Assembly (NCBI RefSeq): GCF_001188955.3
Contig: NZ_JPRF03000076.1
Coordinates: 62,001 to 126,000, forward strand
Reading direction: 5' to 3'
From: Kitasatospora aureofaciens
GTDB taxonomy: Bacteria; Actinomycetota; Actinomycetes; Streptomycetales; Streptomycetaceae
Length of the DNA stretch: 64,000 bases
The notes below the pieces were generated by a model. The model was not told where the DNA came from, did no database searches, and was given only the letters and a program-made list of their open reading frames with translations. Each line of letters opens with the position of its first letter. The stretch's first letter is position 1. Shown here piece by piece: positions 44,935-52,596 of the stretch. The translations under genes were made by a program, and so were the position numbers.

Positions 44935-45684
44935 TCATCTCGCGCCGTCCGTCATCGGGCGCTGCGCTGTGGCGCCCTCCCCCATCGCGCTCTCCGTTGT
45001 CGCGTTCTCCGTCATCGCCCGGACGATCACCGCGCGCGCGTCGTTCAGATAGCTGGTCAGCTCCACCTCGGCGTCGTCGATCTCGCCCGACTCCAGCAGC
45101 CCGGTGAGGGTCTGGTTGCGGCGCAGGAACGGCGCGTGGAGCGCGCGGGCGGACGGGACGGCGGCGAAGGCCAGGCGCAGCTCGGCCATCAGCCGGGCCA
45201 TGCACTCGTCGATCCGACGGCTGCCGGCGATCCCCGCGACGGCCTGGTGGAAGTGCAGGTCGGCGGTGCCGACGGTGACCCAGTCGCCGATCGCCTCGGC
45301 GGCCTCCGCACGGTCCAGCGCGGCCCGCAGGGCGGCCAGGCGCTCGGGTGCGGCGCTGTGCAGGGCGCGCACCCCGGCCGTCTCCAGGGCGAGGCGAAGG
45401 GTGTAGATGTCGGCGACGTCGGCCGGTTCGAGGATCCGGACGAACACGCCGCGGTTCAGCTCGTGCACGACCAACCGCTCGTCGGCCAGCAGCCGGAACG
45501 CCTCGCGGAGCGTGTTGCGCGAGACGGTGAGCGCCTCGCCGAGTGCCTCCTCCGACAGTCGGGTGCCGGGGGCGAGCCGGCCCTCGGTGATGTGGTCGCG
45601 CAGCACCTCGGCCACGCGTTGGGCGGCGCTGGCGCGTTCGAGCCGGCCACGGTCGGCCGCGAGCGCGTCGAAAACCCCGGTCAC
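44935..45684 (-). CDS. GntR-family (FadR/FCD) regulator of 5-oxoproline use
   Basis: 249-residue regulator. Winged helix: RVAEVLRDHITEGRLAPG, then SEEALGEALTVSRNTLREAF. C-terminal FCD sensor: DIYTLRLALETAGV, ADLHFHQAVAGIAGSRRI (metal-site His). GTG 45684 has AGGAGG six bases upstream. It heads the pxpABC operon and is divergent from the DUF969/DUF979 genes with a perfect inverted repeat between, so it most likely controls both sides. Confidence 0.9.
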   Translation of the reverse strand: MTGVFDALAADRGRLERASAAQRVAEVLRDHITEGRLAPGTRLSEEALGEALTVSRNTLREAFRLLADERLVVHELNRGVFVRILEPADVADIYTLRLALETAGVRALHSAAPERLAALRAALDRAEAAEAIGDWVTVGTADLHFHQAVAGIAGSRRIDECMARLMAELRLAFAAVPSARALHAPFLRRNQTLTGLLESGEIDDAEVELTSYLNDARAVIVRAMTENATTESAMGEGATAQRPMTDGAR

Positions 45685-45708
45685 GTTCCACCTCCTGAAC
45701 TCTTGTCG

Positions 45709-45723
45709 GATTGTTCCACAATC
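45709..45723. promoter_or_regulatory. GntR operator
   Basis: GATTGT-TCC-ACAATC is a perfect inverted repeat with the TTGT/ACAA halves characteristic of FCD-type GntR sites. It lies 25 bases upstream of gntR, in the divergent region shared with the transporter genes. Confidence 0.7.
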
Positions 45724-45841
45724 CCCTAGCCTCTCGGCAACCCCCGCAGGGTCGCGGCCCACCCGGTCGCGACCTCCTCCGCCCGTGGTGCCCCAGACGG
45801 CCGTACTCGGAGCGGAGGCCCTTCGAAAGGCGGTCAGGAAC

Positions 45842-46561
45842 GTGATCGTTCTGCTCGGCATCCTCGTCGTGGTGGCCGGGTTCGCCACCCGGCGGAATCC
45901 GCTCCTCGTCGTCGGCGTTGCCGGCGTCCTCACCGGACTGCTCGGCGGGATGAGCCCGCTGAAGGTCCTGGAGGCCTTCGGCACCGGCTTCGCCTCCAGC
46001 CGCTCGGTGACGGTCTTCGCCGTCGCCCTGCCGGTGATCGGCCTGCTGGAGCGCCACGGCCTGCAGGAACAGGCCCGCACCCTGATGAACAGGCTCGCCA
46101 GGGCCAGCGCCGGACGCGTCCTCGCCGTGTACCTGGTGTTCCGCCAGCTCAGCGCCGCCTTCGGCCTCACCGGCCTGGGCGGCCCGGCCCAGGCGGTGCG
46201 GCCCATGGTCGTACCGATGGCCGAGGCCGCCGCCGAGCGCCGCCACGGCACGCTGACCGACAGGGCCCGCGAACGTCTGCGCTCCTTCGCCGCGAGCGCC
46301 GACAACGTCGGCCTGTTCTTCGGTGAAGACTGCTTCCTCGCCGTCGGCTCGATCCTCCTGATCACCGGCTTCGTCAACGCGACCTACCACGCCGACCTGG
46401 AGCCGGTGCAGCTCGCGCTGTGGGCCATCCCGACCGCGGTCTGCGCCACCCTCATCCACGGCGCGCGCCTGCTGCGCCTGGACCACACCCTCGCCCGGGA
46501 CCTGTCCGCCCCCGCCGGCCGGGCCACCGCTGCCGTCCGCATCGAGGAGCCGAGCAAGTGA
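45842..46561 (+). CDS. DUF969 membrane protein, probable 5-oxoproline transport component
   Basis: 239-residue polytopic protein (IVLLGILVVVAGFATRR, FAVALPVIGLLERHGLQEQA, QLSAAFGLTGLGGPAQAVRP, FFGEDCFLAVGSILLITGF). DUF969 and DUF979 proteins always occur as a pair, usually with pxp genes or pyroglutamyl peptidase, and are thought to take up 5-oxoproline. GTG 45842 chosen before the first membrane helix. Ends in a GTGA overlap with the partner. Confidence 0.85.
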   Translation: MIVLLGILVVVAGFATRRNPLLVVGVAGVLTGLLGGMSPLKVLEAFGTGFASSRSVTVFAVALPVIGLLERHGLQEQARTLMNRLARASAGRVLAVYLVFRQLSAAFGLTGLGGPAQAVRPMVVPMAEAAAERRHGTLTDRARERLRSFAASADNVGLFFGEDCFLAVGSILLITGFVNATYHADLEPVQLALWAIPTAVCATLIHGARLLRLDHTLARDLSAPAGRATAAVRIEEPSK

Positions 46562-47532
46562 TCAAGGTCGAGTGGCTGTACTGGCTGGTCGGAGCCATGT
46601 TCGTCGCGATGGCCGCACAGATGGCGGTGGACCGCGGCAACCCCAGGCGTTACGGCAGCGCCGCCTTCTGGGGCCTGCTCGGCGCGAGCTTCGTCTACGG
46701 CACCTGGGTCGCCGACAAGAGCGCCCCCGCCGCACCGCTGGGCGTCGCCGTGCTGCTGATGATCTGTCTGGCCGGCTTCGGCTTCACCGGCCGGGGCGCC
46801 TCCACGGCCGCCGCCCCCGAACGGCGGGTCGCCTCCGCCGGGCGCCTGGGCAGCCGGCTGTTCATCCCCGCGCTGGCGCTCCCGCTGGTCGCACTGGCCT
46901 GCGGGACCCTGCTCAAGGGCGTGCACCTGGGCACCGGCGGTCCGCTGCTGCTGCAGACCGGCAGCGAGACGCTCCTCGGGCTGGGCATCGGCACGATCGT
47001 CGCCCTCGGCATCGGACTGCTGCTCACCCGCGAGCGCAACCCGGCGGTCGCCCTGCGGTCCGGCCGCGGGCTGCTGGAGGCGATGGGCTGGGCACTGCTG
47101 CTGCCCCAACTGCTCGCCGTCCTGGGCTCGATCTTCCAGAGCGCCGGCGTCGGCACCCAGGTCGGCAAGATCACCACCCACTTCCTGCCGGACGGAAGCA
47201 CGTACGCGGCGGTGGCGGTCTACTGCCTGGGCATGGCGCTCTTCACCATCATCATGGGCAACGCCTTCGCCGCCTTCCCGGTGATGACCGCCGCGATCGG
47301 CTGGCCGATCCTGATCACCCAACTGCACGGCAACCCGGCCGTGGTCCTCGCGGTGGGCATGCTGGCCGGCTTCTGCGGCACGCTGGTCACGCCGATGGCG
47401 GCCAACTTCAACCTCGTCCCGGCGGCACTGCTCGAACTCAAGGACCAGTACGGGCCGATCAAGGCCCAAGTGCCAACTGCCGGCGCGCTGTTGGTCTGCA
47501 ACATCGTCATCATGTCGCTCTTCGCGTTCTGA
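46558..47532 (+). CDS. DUF979 membrane protein, partner of DUF969
   Basis: 324-residue membrane protein with about nine hydrophobic segments (WLYWLVGAMFVAMAAQMA at the start, FTIIMGNAFAAFPVMTAAIG, VVLAVGMLAGFCGTLVTPMA, LVCNIVIMSLFAF at the end). Starts at GTG 46558, overlapping the DUF969 stop. Second half of the presumed 5-oxoproline importer. Confidence 0.85.
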   Translation: MIKVEWLYWLVGAMFVAMAAQMAVDRGNPRRYGSAAFWGLLGASFVYGTWVADKSAPAAPLGVAVLLMICLAGFGFTGRGASTAAAPERRVASAGRLGSRLFIPALALPLVALACGTLLKGVHLGTGGPLLLQTGSETLLGLGIGTIVALGIGLLLTRERNPAVALRSGRGLLEAMGWALLLPQLLAVLGSIFQSAGVGTQVGKITTHFLPDGSTYAAVAVYCLGMALFTIIMGNAFAAFPVMTAAIGWPILITQLHGNPAVVLAVGMLAGFCGTLVTPMAANFNLVPAALLELKDQYGPIKAQVPTAGALLVCNIVIMSLFAF

Positions 47533-47554
47533 CCATTCCTGGAAAGGCGGTCCC

Positions 47555-48199
47555 GTGGCCAGGGCCCTGATCACCGGCTTCGAACCCTTCGACGGCGCCG
47601 ACGTCAACCCGTCCTGGGAGGTCGCCCGCCTCGTCGCCGACACCCCGCCTGACGGGCTCCTGGTCACCCCCATCCGCCTGAGCTGCGTCTTCGGCCAGGC
47701 CGCCGAGGAACTACGCGCCGCTGTACGGGAGTTCACTCCCGACCTGGTGGTCTGCCTCGGCCAGGCCGCCGGCCGCCCGGACGTCACCGTCGAGCGCGTC
47801 GCCATCAACGTCGACGACGCCCGCATCCCCGACAACGCGGGCCGCCAACCGGTCGACCAGCCCGTCGCCCCCGGCGGCCCGGCGGCCTACTTCTCCACCC
47901 TGCCCGTCAAGGCCTGCGTCGCCGCCGTCCGGCAGGCCGGCGTCCCCGCCTCCCTCTCCCACACCGCCGGGACCTTCGTCTGCAACCACGTCTTCTACGC
48001 CCTGATGCACCTGCTGGCCACCGAACTACCCACCGTCCGAGGCGGTTTCGTCCACATTCCCGCCCTCCCCGAACAGGCCCTCGACGGCTCCAAGCCCTCC
48101 CTCCCGGCCGACGCCGTCGCCCACGCCCTTCGCGCCCTCCTCACCGCCGCCGCGACCCACACCGCCGACCTCCGCGTCCCGGAGGGCGCGACCCACTGA
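47555..48199 (+). CDS. pcp: Pyroglutamyl-peptidase I (C15)
   Basis: 214-residue cysteine peptidase that removes N-terminal 5-oxoproline from peptides. LITGFEPFDGADVNPSWEVA is the family start; catalytic Glu in VERVAINVDDARIPDN, Cys143 in GTFVCNHVFYAL and His in GGFVHIPALPEQ. GTG 47555 follows GGAAAGGCGG. It closes the transporter operon, so 5-oxoproline released from peptides feeds the divergent pxpABC enzymes. Confidence 0.95.
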   Translation: MARALITGFEPFDGADVNPSWEVARLVADTPPDGLLVTPIRLSCVFGQAAEELRAAVREFTPDLVVCLGQAAGRPDVTVERVAINVDDARIPDNAGRQPVDQPVAPGGPAAYFSTLPVKACVAAVRQAGVPASLSHTAGTFVCNHVFYALMHLLATELPTVRGGFVHIPALPEQALDGSKPSLPADAVAHALRALLTAAATHTADLRVPEGATH

Positions 48200-48333
48200 G
48201 ACCGGAGCCGGCTGTCCGAGGCGGAGAAACCTCTACCTCGGGTACGCCAAGGCATGCCAATGTGCCCGAACGGCACCGCTCCTACCGTCGATACCAGTTC
48301 GCGCGAGGTGCGCGACCGATCGGGGGAGACCCA

Positions 48334-48570
48334 GTGCAGACCCGAGGGAACGACCGGCGGGCGGTGGCCGTCCGGCTGGAAGCGGTCGAGAAGACCTACG
48401 GCAGGGGCGACAACGAGGTGGCCGCGCTCAGGAATCCGAGCCTGGCCTTCGGCACCGGCAGCTTCACCCTGGAAGCTCTGCATTGGCAGGAGTATTTCGC
48501 CGCATTGCTAAACCAAACGGAATCCACCGCCGAGAAGCGGATCAAACGGTCACGCGGGTTGACGCCCTAA
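48334..48570 (+). pseudogene. ABC transporter ATPase start, cut before the P-loop
   Basis: From GTG 48334 about 45 codons are a LolD/MacB-type ATPase start: VAVRLEAVEKTYGRGDNEVA, then ALRNPSLAFGTGSFT, which should run into the Walker A loop. Instead the frame continues with unrelated, AT-richer codons (ALHWQEYFAALLNQ) to a stop at 48570. No Walker A, signature or Walker B follows. A relic of an exporter operon. Confidence 0.8.
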
Positions 48571-48880
48571 ACGCCCATTGAGTGGGCGGTCAGTAAGGCG
48601 ATTTCCGTTTCGCGCTTTCGATCGGGGTAAGTGGGCTGGTCGCGGGCTCGCCTGGCTCCTGTAGCCGCCGCTGGGTGAACAAACCTTTTGCTCGGGGTCG
48701 ACCACCTGCACCGCTTGACAAAATGTCCTATACGCAAGGTCCTGTCCGACGGGTCGCGTCACTGGCCCCGCATCCGACGGCGCCGTCACCCGAATGGCGC
48801 AACATGTCGTGCCGTCCATAGGGATGAAGATCAAGCTGATTAGTGGCCCCAACCGAGGAAATCCGTGAAAGGGGAACCAA
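48571..48880. other. Non-coding stretch before the small secreted peptide
   Basis: About 310 bases, less GC-rich than its surroundings. No reading frame with support on either strand. TTGACA at 48715-48720 resembles a -35 element but has no properly spaced -10 that I can see. The end holds the ribosome binding site AAAGGGGAA of the next gene. Confidence 0.55.
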
Positions 48881-49093
48881 ATGCGCATTCGACGAATCCT
48901 CGCCGCCGTCATCGCCACGGCAGCCCTCGCCGGACTCGGCCTCACGGGCGCCGCCACCGCCACCGCCGCCACCACCGCAAAGGGTGCCCCGTCCTACGTC
49001 ACCCCTTCTCAGTGCACGCAGGGCGGTGGAACGGCCGATCTGATGGCCAACCTCTGCAAGGGCGGTACGCACAACGGGGAGAAGATCGACTGA
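48881..49093 (+). CDS. Small secreted peptide of unknown function
   Basis: 70-residue precursor. Signal peptide MRIRRILAAVIATAALAGLG with an Ala-rich cleavage region (about residues 1-30), then a mature part of roughly 40 residues with two Cys (in PSQCTQGG and ANLCKGG) that could form one disulfide. ATG 48881 has AAAGGGGAA upstream and a terminator hairpin follows the stop, which support a real, singly transcribed gene. No family recognised. Confidence 0.7.
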   Translation: MRIRRILAAVIATAALAGLGLTGAATATAATTAKGAPSYVTPSQCTQGGGTADLMANLCKGGTHNGEKID

Positions 49094-49103
49094 ACCCCAC
49101 AAG

Positions 49104-49132
49104 GCGCCCCGCAGCCACGCGCCGCGGGGCGC
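49104..49132 (+). terminator. Hairpin terminator after the secreted peptide
   Basis: GCGCCCCGC (49104-49112) pairs with 49124-49132, 11-base loop, 10 bases after the stop codon. Confidence 0.7.
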
Positions 49133-49261
49133 TCCCGCGCGAGCGTGGCAGGGAGAGTCGCAGGGACTGTGCCGACCTGTCGGGCTCGCTGATGTCTTTC
49201 TGGCCACCGATCTCCCCCGACCGGCTGCGGAACGCGACAGGAGGGACACCGATCTGACCCG

Positions 49262-49380
49262 GGGCTGCCAGCGACGTCGATGAGGCGCCGGTGCACGGCG
49301 CCCACATCCCGTACGGCGTCCCAGACTTCATCCAGGTCGGCCTCGACGGCGACGTCCTCGACGATGGTGGCGACGGCTGG
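49262..49380 (-). pseudogene. Fragment of an SRPBCC (START-like) protein
   Basis: Read on the minus strand from 49374, about 37 codons give VATIVEDVAVEADLDEVWDA followed by VRDVGAVHRRLIDVAG, the usual beginning of a small polyketide-cyclase/dehydrase-like (SRPBCC) protein. There is no start codon where one is expected and the similarity ends near 49262, so both ends are damaged. It lies directly downstream of meaB. Confidence 0.6.
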
Positions 49381-49389
49381 TGACTCCCC

Positions 49390-50382
49390 TCAGGGCGTAC
49401 CGAAGAAGCTGTCCAGGATCTGTTGCGCGGCCAGCCCCGCCGGCAGCGTGCCGGCGCGGACCTCGGCCTCCAGCGACGGGGCCAGCCGCCGCACCTCCGG
49501 GTGCTCGTGCAGTCGCGCGTACAGCTGGTCGTGGACCATCGACCACGTCCACTCGACCTGCTGCTCCCGCCGCTTGGCCGCCAGCGCACCCGTCGCGTCG
49601 AGCACCTTGCGGTGCTGCTGCAGTCGCTCCCACAGCACGTCGAGCCCGGCCCCGTCGAGCCCGCTGCAGGTCAGTACCGGCGGCGTCCAGGCCGCGTCCG
49701 GCGCCTGCAACAACCGCAGCGCGCCCGCGAGTTCACGGGCCGCCGCCCTCGCGTCCCGCTCGTGCGGCCCGTCGGCCTTGTTGACGGCGATGACGTCCGC
49801 GAGCTCCAGCACGCCCTTCTTGATGCCCTGCAACTGGTCGCCCGTGCGGGCGAGGCTGAGCAGCAGGAAGGTGTCCACCATCCCGGCCACCGCCGTCTCC
49901 GACTGCCCGACGCCCACCGTCTCGATCAGGACGACGTCGTACCCGGCCGCCTCCATCACCACCATCGACTCGCGAGTGGCCTTGGCGACCCCGCCCAGCG
50001 TCCCCGAGGTCGGCGACGGCCGGACGAAGGCGGCAGGATCCACCGCCAGCCGCTCCATCCGGGTCTTGTCGCCCAGGATCGACCCGCCCGTCCGGCTCGA
50101 CGTCGGGTCGACGGCGAGCACCGCGACCCGGTGGCCGAGCCCCGTCAGCATCGTCCCGAAGGAGTCGATGAAGGTCGACTTGCCGACCCCGGGCACCCCC
50201 GTGATGCCCACCCGGACCGCCCCGCCCGCGTGCGGCAGCAGCCGCTGGAGCAGCTGCTGCGCGAGCACACGATGGTCGGGCCGGGTGGACTCGACGAGGG
50301 TGACGGCGCGCGCGATCCAGGCGCGCGAGCCGTCGAGGACACCCGTCACGTAGCTGTTGAGATCGATCGTCCGCGGAGCCAT
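49390..50382 (-). CDS. meaB: Methylmalonyl-CoA mutase-associated GTPase MeaB
   Basis: 330-residue G3E-type GTPase that protects and reloads B12-dependent methylmalonyl-CoA mutase. VGITGVPGVGKSTFIDSFG is the P-loop, VAVLAVDPTSSRTGGSILGD the base-sensing region, VLIETVGVGQSE switch II and VNKADG the NKxD guanine motif. ATG 50382 is chosen; TTG 50394 is possible. It follows mutB by 12 bases on the same strand. Confidence 0.95.
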   Translation of the reverse strand: MAPRTIDLNSYVTGVLDGSRAWIARAVTLVESTRPDHRVLAQQLLQRLLPHAGGAVRVGITGVPGVGKSTFIDSFGTMLTGLGHRVAVLAVDPTSSRTGGSILGDKTRMERLAVDPAAFVRPSPTSGTLGGVAKATRESMVVMEAAGYDVVLIETVGVGQSETAVAGMVDTFLLLSLARTGDQLQGIKKGVLELADVIAVNKADGPHERDARAAARELAGALRLLQAPDAAWTPPVLTCSGLDGAGLDVLWERLQQHRKVLDATGALAAKRREQQVEWTWSMVHDQLYARLHEHPEVRRLAPSLEAEVRAGTLPAGLAAQQILDSFFGTP

Positions 50383-50394
50383 ACGATCAGGCAA

Positions 50395-52596
50395 TCACAG
50401 CTCGTGGCCGAGATCGGCCGCCAGCGCCGTCAGCAGGTCGTACGCCGCGTCCGGGATGACCGTGCCCGGGCCGAACACCGCTGCCGCGCCCGCCTCGTAC
50501 AGCGCGTCGAAGTCCTGCGGGGGGATGACGCCGCCGACCACGATGGTGATGTCCTCGCGCCCCGCCTCCGCCAGCTCGGCGCGCAGTGCGGGCACCAGGG
50601 TGAGGTGACCGGCGGCCAGCGACGAGACACCCACGATGTGCACGTCCGCCTCGACGGCCTGGCGGGCGACCTCGGCCGGGGTCTGGAACAGCGGGCCGAC
50701 GTCGACCGTGAAGCCGAGGTCCGCGAAGGCGGTGGCGATGACCTTCTGGCCGCGGTCGTGGCCGTCCTGGCCCATCTTGGCGACCAGGATGCGCGGACGG
50801 CGGCCCTCGGCCTGCTCGAACCGCTCGACCAGGTCGCGGGTGCGCTGGAGGGGAGCCGACGGGCCCGCTTCGTCTCGGTACACACCGGAGATGGTACGGA
50901 TCTGGCCGGAGTGGCGGCCGTACACCTTCTCCAGGGCGTCCGAGATCTCGCCGACGGTGGCCTTGGCCCGGGCCGCGTTGACGGCCAGGTGCAGCAGGTT
51001 GCCGTCCAGCGAGCCGCCGCGCTGAGGACCGGCCTCGGCGGCCGCCGTCAGCGCGCGCAGCGCGTCCTGGGTCACGGCCTCGTCGCGCTCCTCGCGGAGG
51101 CGCCGGAGCTTCTCGATCTGCCGGGCGCGCACCGCGGAGTTGTCGACCTTGAGGACGTCGATCTGCTCGTCGCTCTCCACCCGGTACTTGTTGACGCCGA
51201 TCACCGGCTGGCGGCCGGAGTCGATCCGCGCCTGGGTGCGGGCGGCGGCCTCCTCGACGCGCATCTTCGGGATGCCCGCGTCGATCGCCTTGGCCATGCC
51301 GCCGGCCGCCTCGACCTCCTGGATGTGCTGCCAGGCCCTGGAGGCGAGGTCGTGCGTCAGCTTCTCGACGTACGCCGAGCCGCCCCACGGGTCGATCACC
51401 CGGCAGGTGCCGGACTCCTGCTGCAGCAGCAGCTGGGTGTTGCGGGCGATGCGGGCGGAGAAGTCGGTGGGCAGCGCCAGCGCCTCGTCGAGGGCGTTGG
51501 TGTGCAGCGACTGGGTGTGGCCCTGGGTGGCGGCCATCGCCTCGACGCAGGTCCGGGTGACGTTGTTGAACACGTCCTGGGCGGTGAGCGACCAGCCCGA
51601 GGTCTGCGAATGGGTGCGCAGCGAAAGGGACTTGGTGTTCTTCGGGTCGAACTGCCTGACCAGCTTGGCCCACAGCAGCCGGGCCGCGCGCAGCTTGGCG
51701 ACCTCCATGAAGAAGTTCATGCCGATCGCCCAAAAGAACGACAGCCGCGGCGCGAAGGCGTCCACGTCCAGCCCCACGTCCAGGCCCGCGCGCAGGTACT
51801 CCACCCCGTCGGCCAGGGTGTAGGCCAGCTCCAGGTCGGCCGTGGCCCCGGCCTCCTGGATGTGGTAGCCGGAGATGGAGATCGAGTTGTACCGGGGCAT
51901 CTTCTGCGAGGTGTACGCGAAGATGTCCGAGATGATCCGCATCGACGGCTGCGGCGGGTAGATGTACGTGTTGCGGACCATGAACTCCTTGAGGATGTCG
52001 TTCTGGATGGTCCCCGCGAGCTTCTCGGGCGGTACGCCCTGCTCCTCGGCCGCGACGATGTACAGCGCCAGGACGGGCAGCACCGCGCCGTTCATGGTCA
52101 TCGACACCGACATCCTGTCCAGCGGGATGCCGTCGAACAGCTGGCGCATGTCGTAGATCGAGTCGATGGCGACGCCCGCCATGCCGACGTCGCCGGTGAC
52201 GCGCGGGTGGTCGCTGTCGTAGCCGCGGTGGGTCGGCAGGTCGAAGGCGACCGAGAGGCCCTTCTGGCCGGCCGCCAGGTTGCGACGGTAGAAGGCGTTG
52301 GACTCCTCGGCGGTGGAGAAGCCCGCGTACTGGCGGACGGTCCACGGCTGGTTGACGTACATGGTGGGGTACGGCCCGCGCAGGTACGGGGCGATGCCGG
52401 GGTACGTCTCCAGGAAGTCGAGTCCGGCCAGGTCGGCCGCGGTGTACAGCGGCTTGACGCCGATGCCCTCGGGGGTTTCCCAGACCTGCTCGTCGGCGTC
52501 CTTGCCGGTGGACCGGCGCCAGGCGGCCTGCCACTGGGCCTCGGAAACCCCGGCGGCATCGCCGTCCAGCCCGATTCCGGTGAAGTCGGGGATCAT
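50395..52596 (-). CDS. mutB: Methylmalonyl-CoA mutase large subunit
   Basis: 733-residue catalytic subunit that interconverts methylmalonyl-CoA and succinyl-CoA. The TIM barrel shows TMYVNQPWTVRQYAGFSTAE, AFDLPTHRGYDSDHPRV and MTMNGAVLPVLALYIVAAEE. The C-terminal B12 domain has the base-off motif KMGQDGHDRG (DxHxxG) and GVSSLAAGHLTLVP. ATG 52596 overlaps the mutA stop by four bases. It links odd-chain and branched catabolism to polyketide extender supply. Confidence 0.97.
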   Translation of the reverse strand: MIPDFTGIGLDGDAAGVSEAQWQAAWRRSTGKDADEQVWETPEGIGVKPLYTAADLAGLDFLETYPGIAPYLRGPYPTMYVNQPWTVRQYAGFSTAEESNAFYRRNLAAGQKGLSVAFDLPTHRGYDSDHPRVTGDVGMAGVAIDSIYDMRQLFDGIPLDRMSVSMTMNGAVLPVLALYIVAAEEQGVPPEKLAGTIQNDILKEFMVRNTYIYPPQPSMRIISDIFAYTSQKMPRYNSISISGYHIQEAGATADLELAYTLADGVEYLRAGLDVGLDVDAFAPRLSFFWAIGMNFFMEVAKLRAARLLWAKLVRQFDPKNTKSLSLRTHSQTSGWSLTAQDVFNNVTRTCVEAMAATQGHTQSLHTNALDEALALPTDFSARIARNTQLLLQQESGTCRVIDPWGGSAYVEKLTHDLASRAWQHIQEVEAAGGMAKAIDAGIPKMRVEEAAARTQARIDSGRQPVIGVNKYRVESDEQIDVLKVDNSAVRARQIEKLRRLREERDEAVTQDALRALTAAAEAGPQRGGSLDGNLLHLAVNAARAKATVGEISDALEKVYGRHSGQIRTISGVYRDEAGPSAPLQRTRDLVERFEQAEGRRPRILVAKMGQDGHDRGQKVIATAFADLGFTVDVGPLFQTPAEVARQAVEADVHIVGVSSLAAGHLTLVPALRAELAEAGREDITIVVGGVIPPQDFDALYEAGAAAVFGPGTVIPDAAYDLLTALAADLGHEL

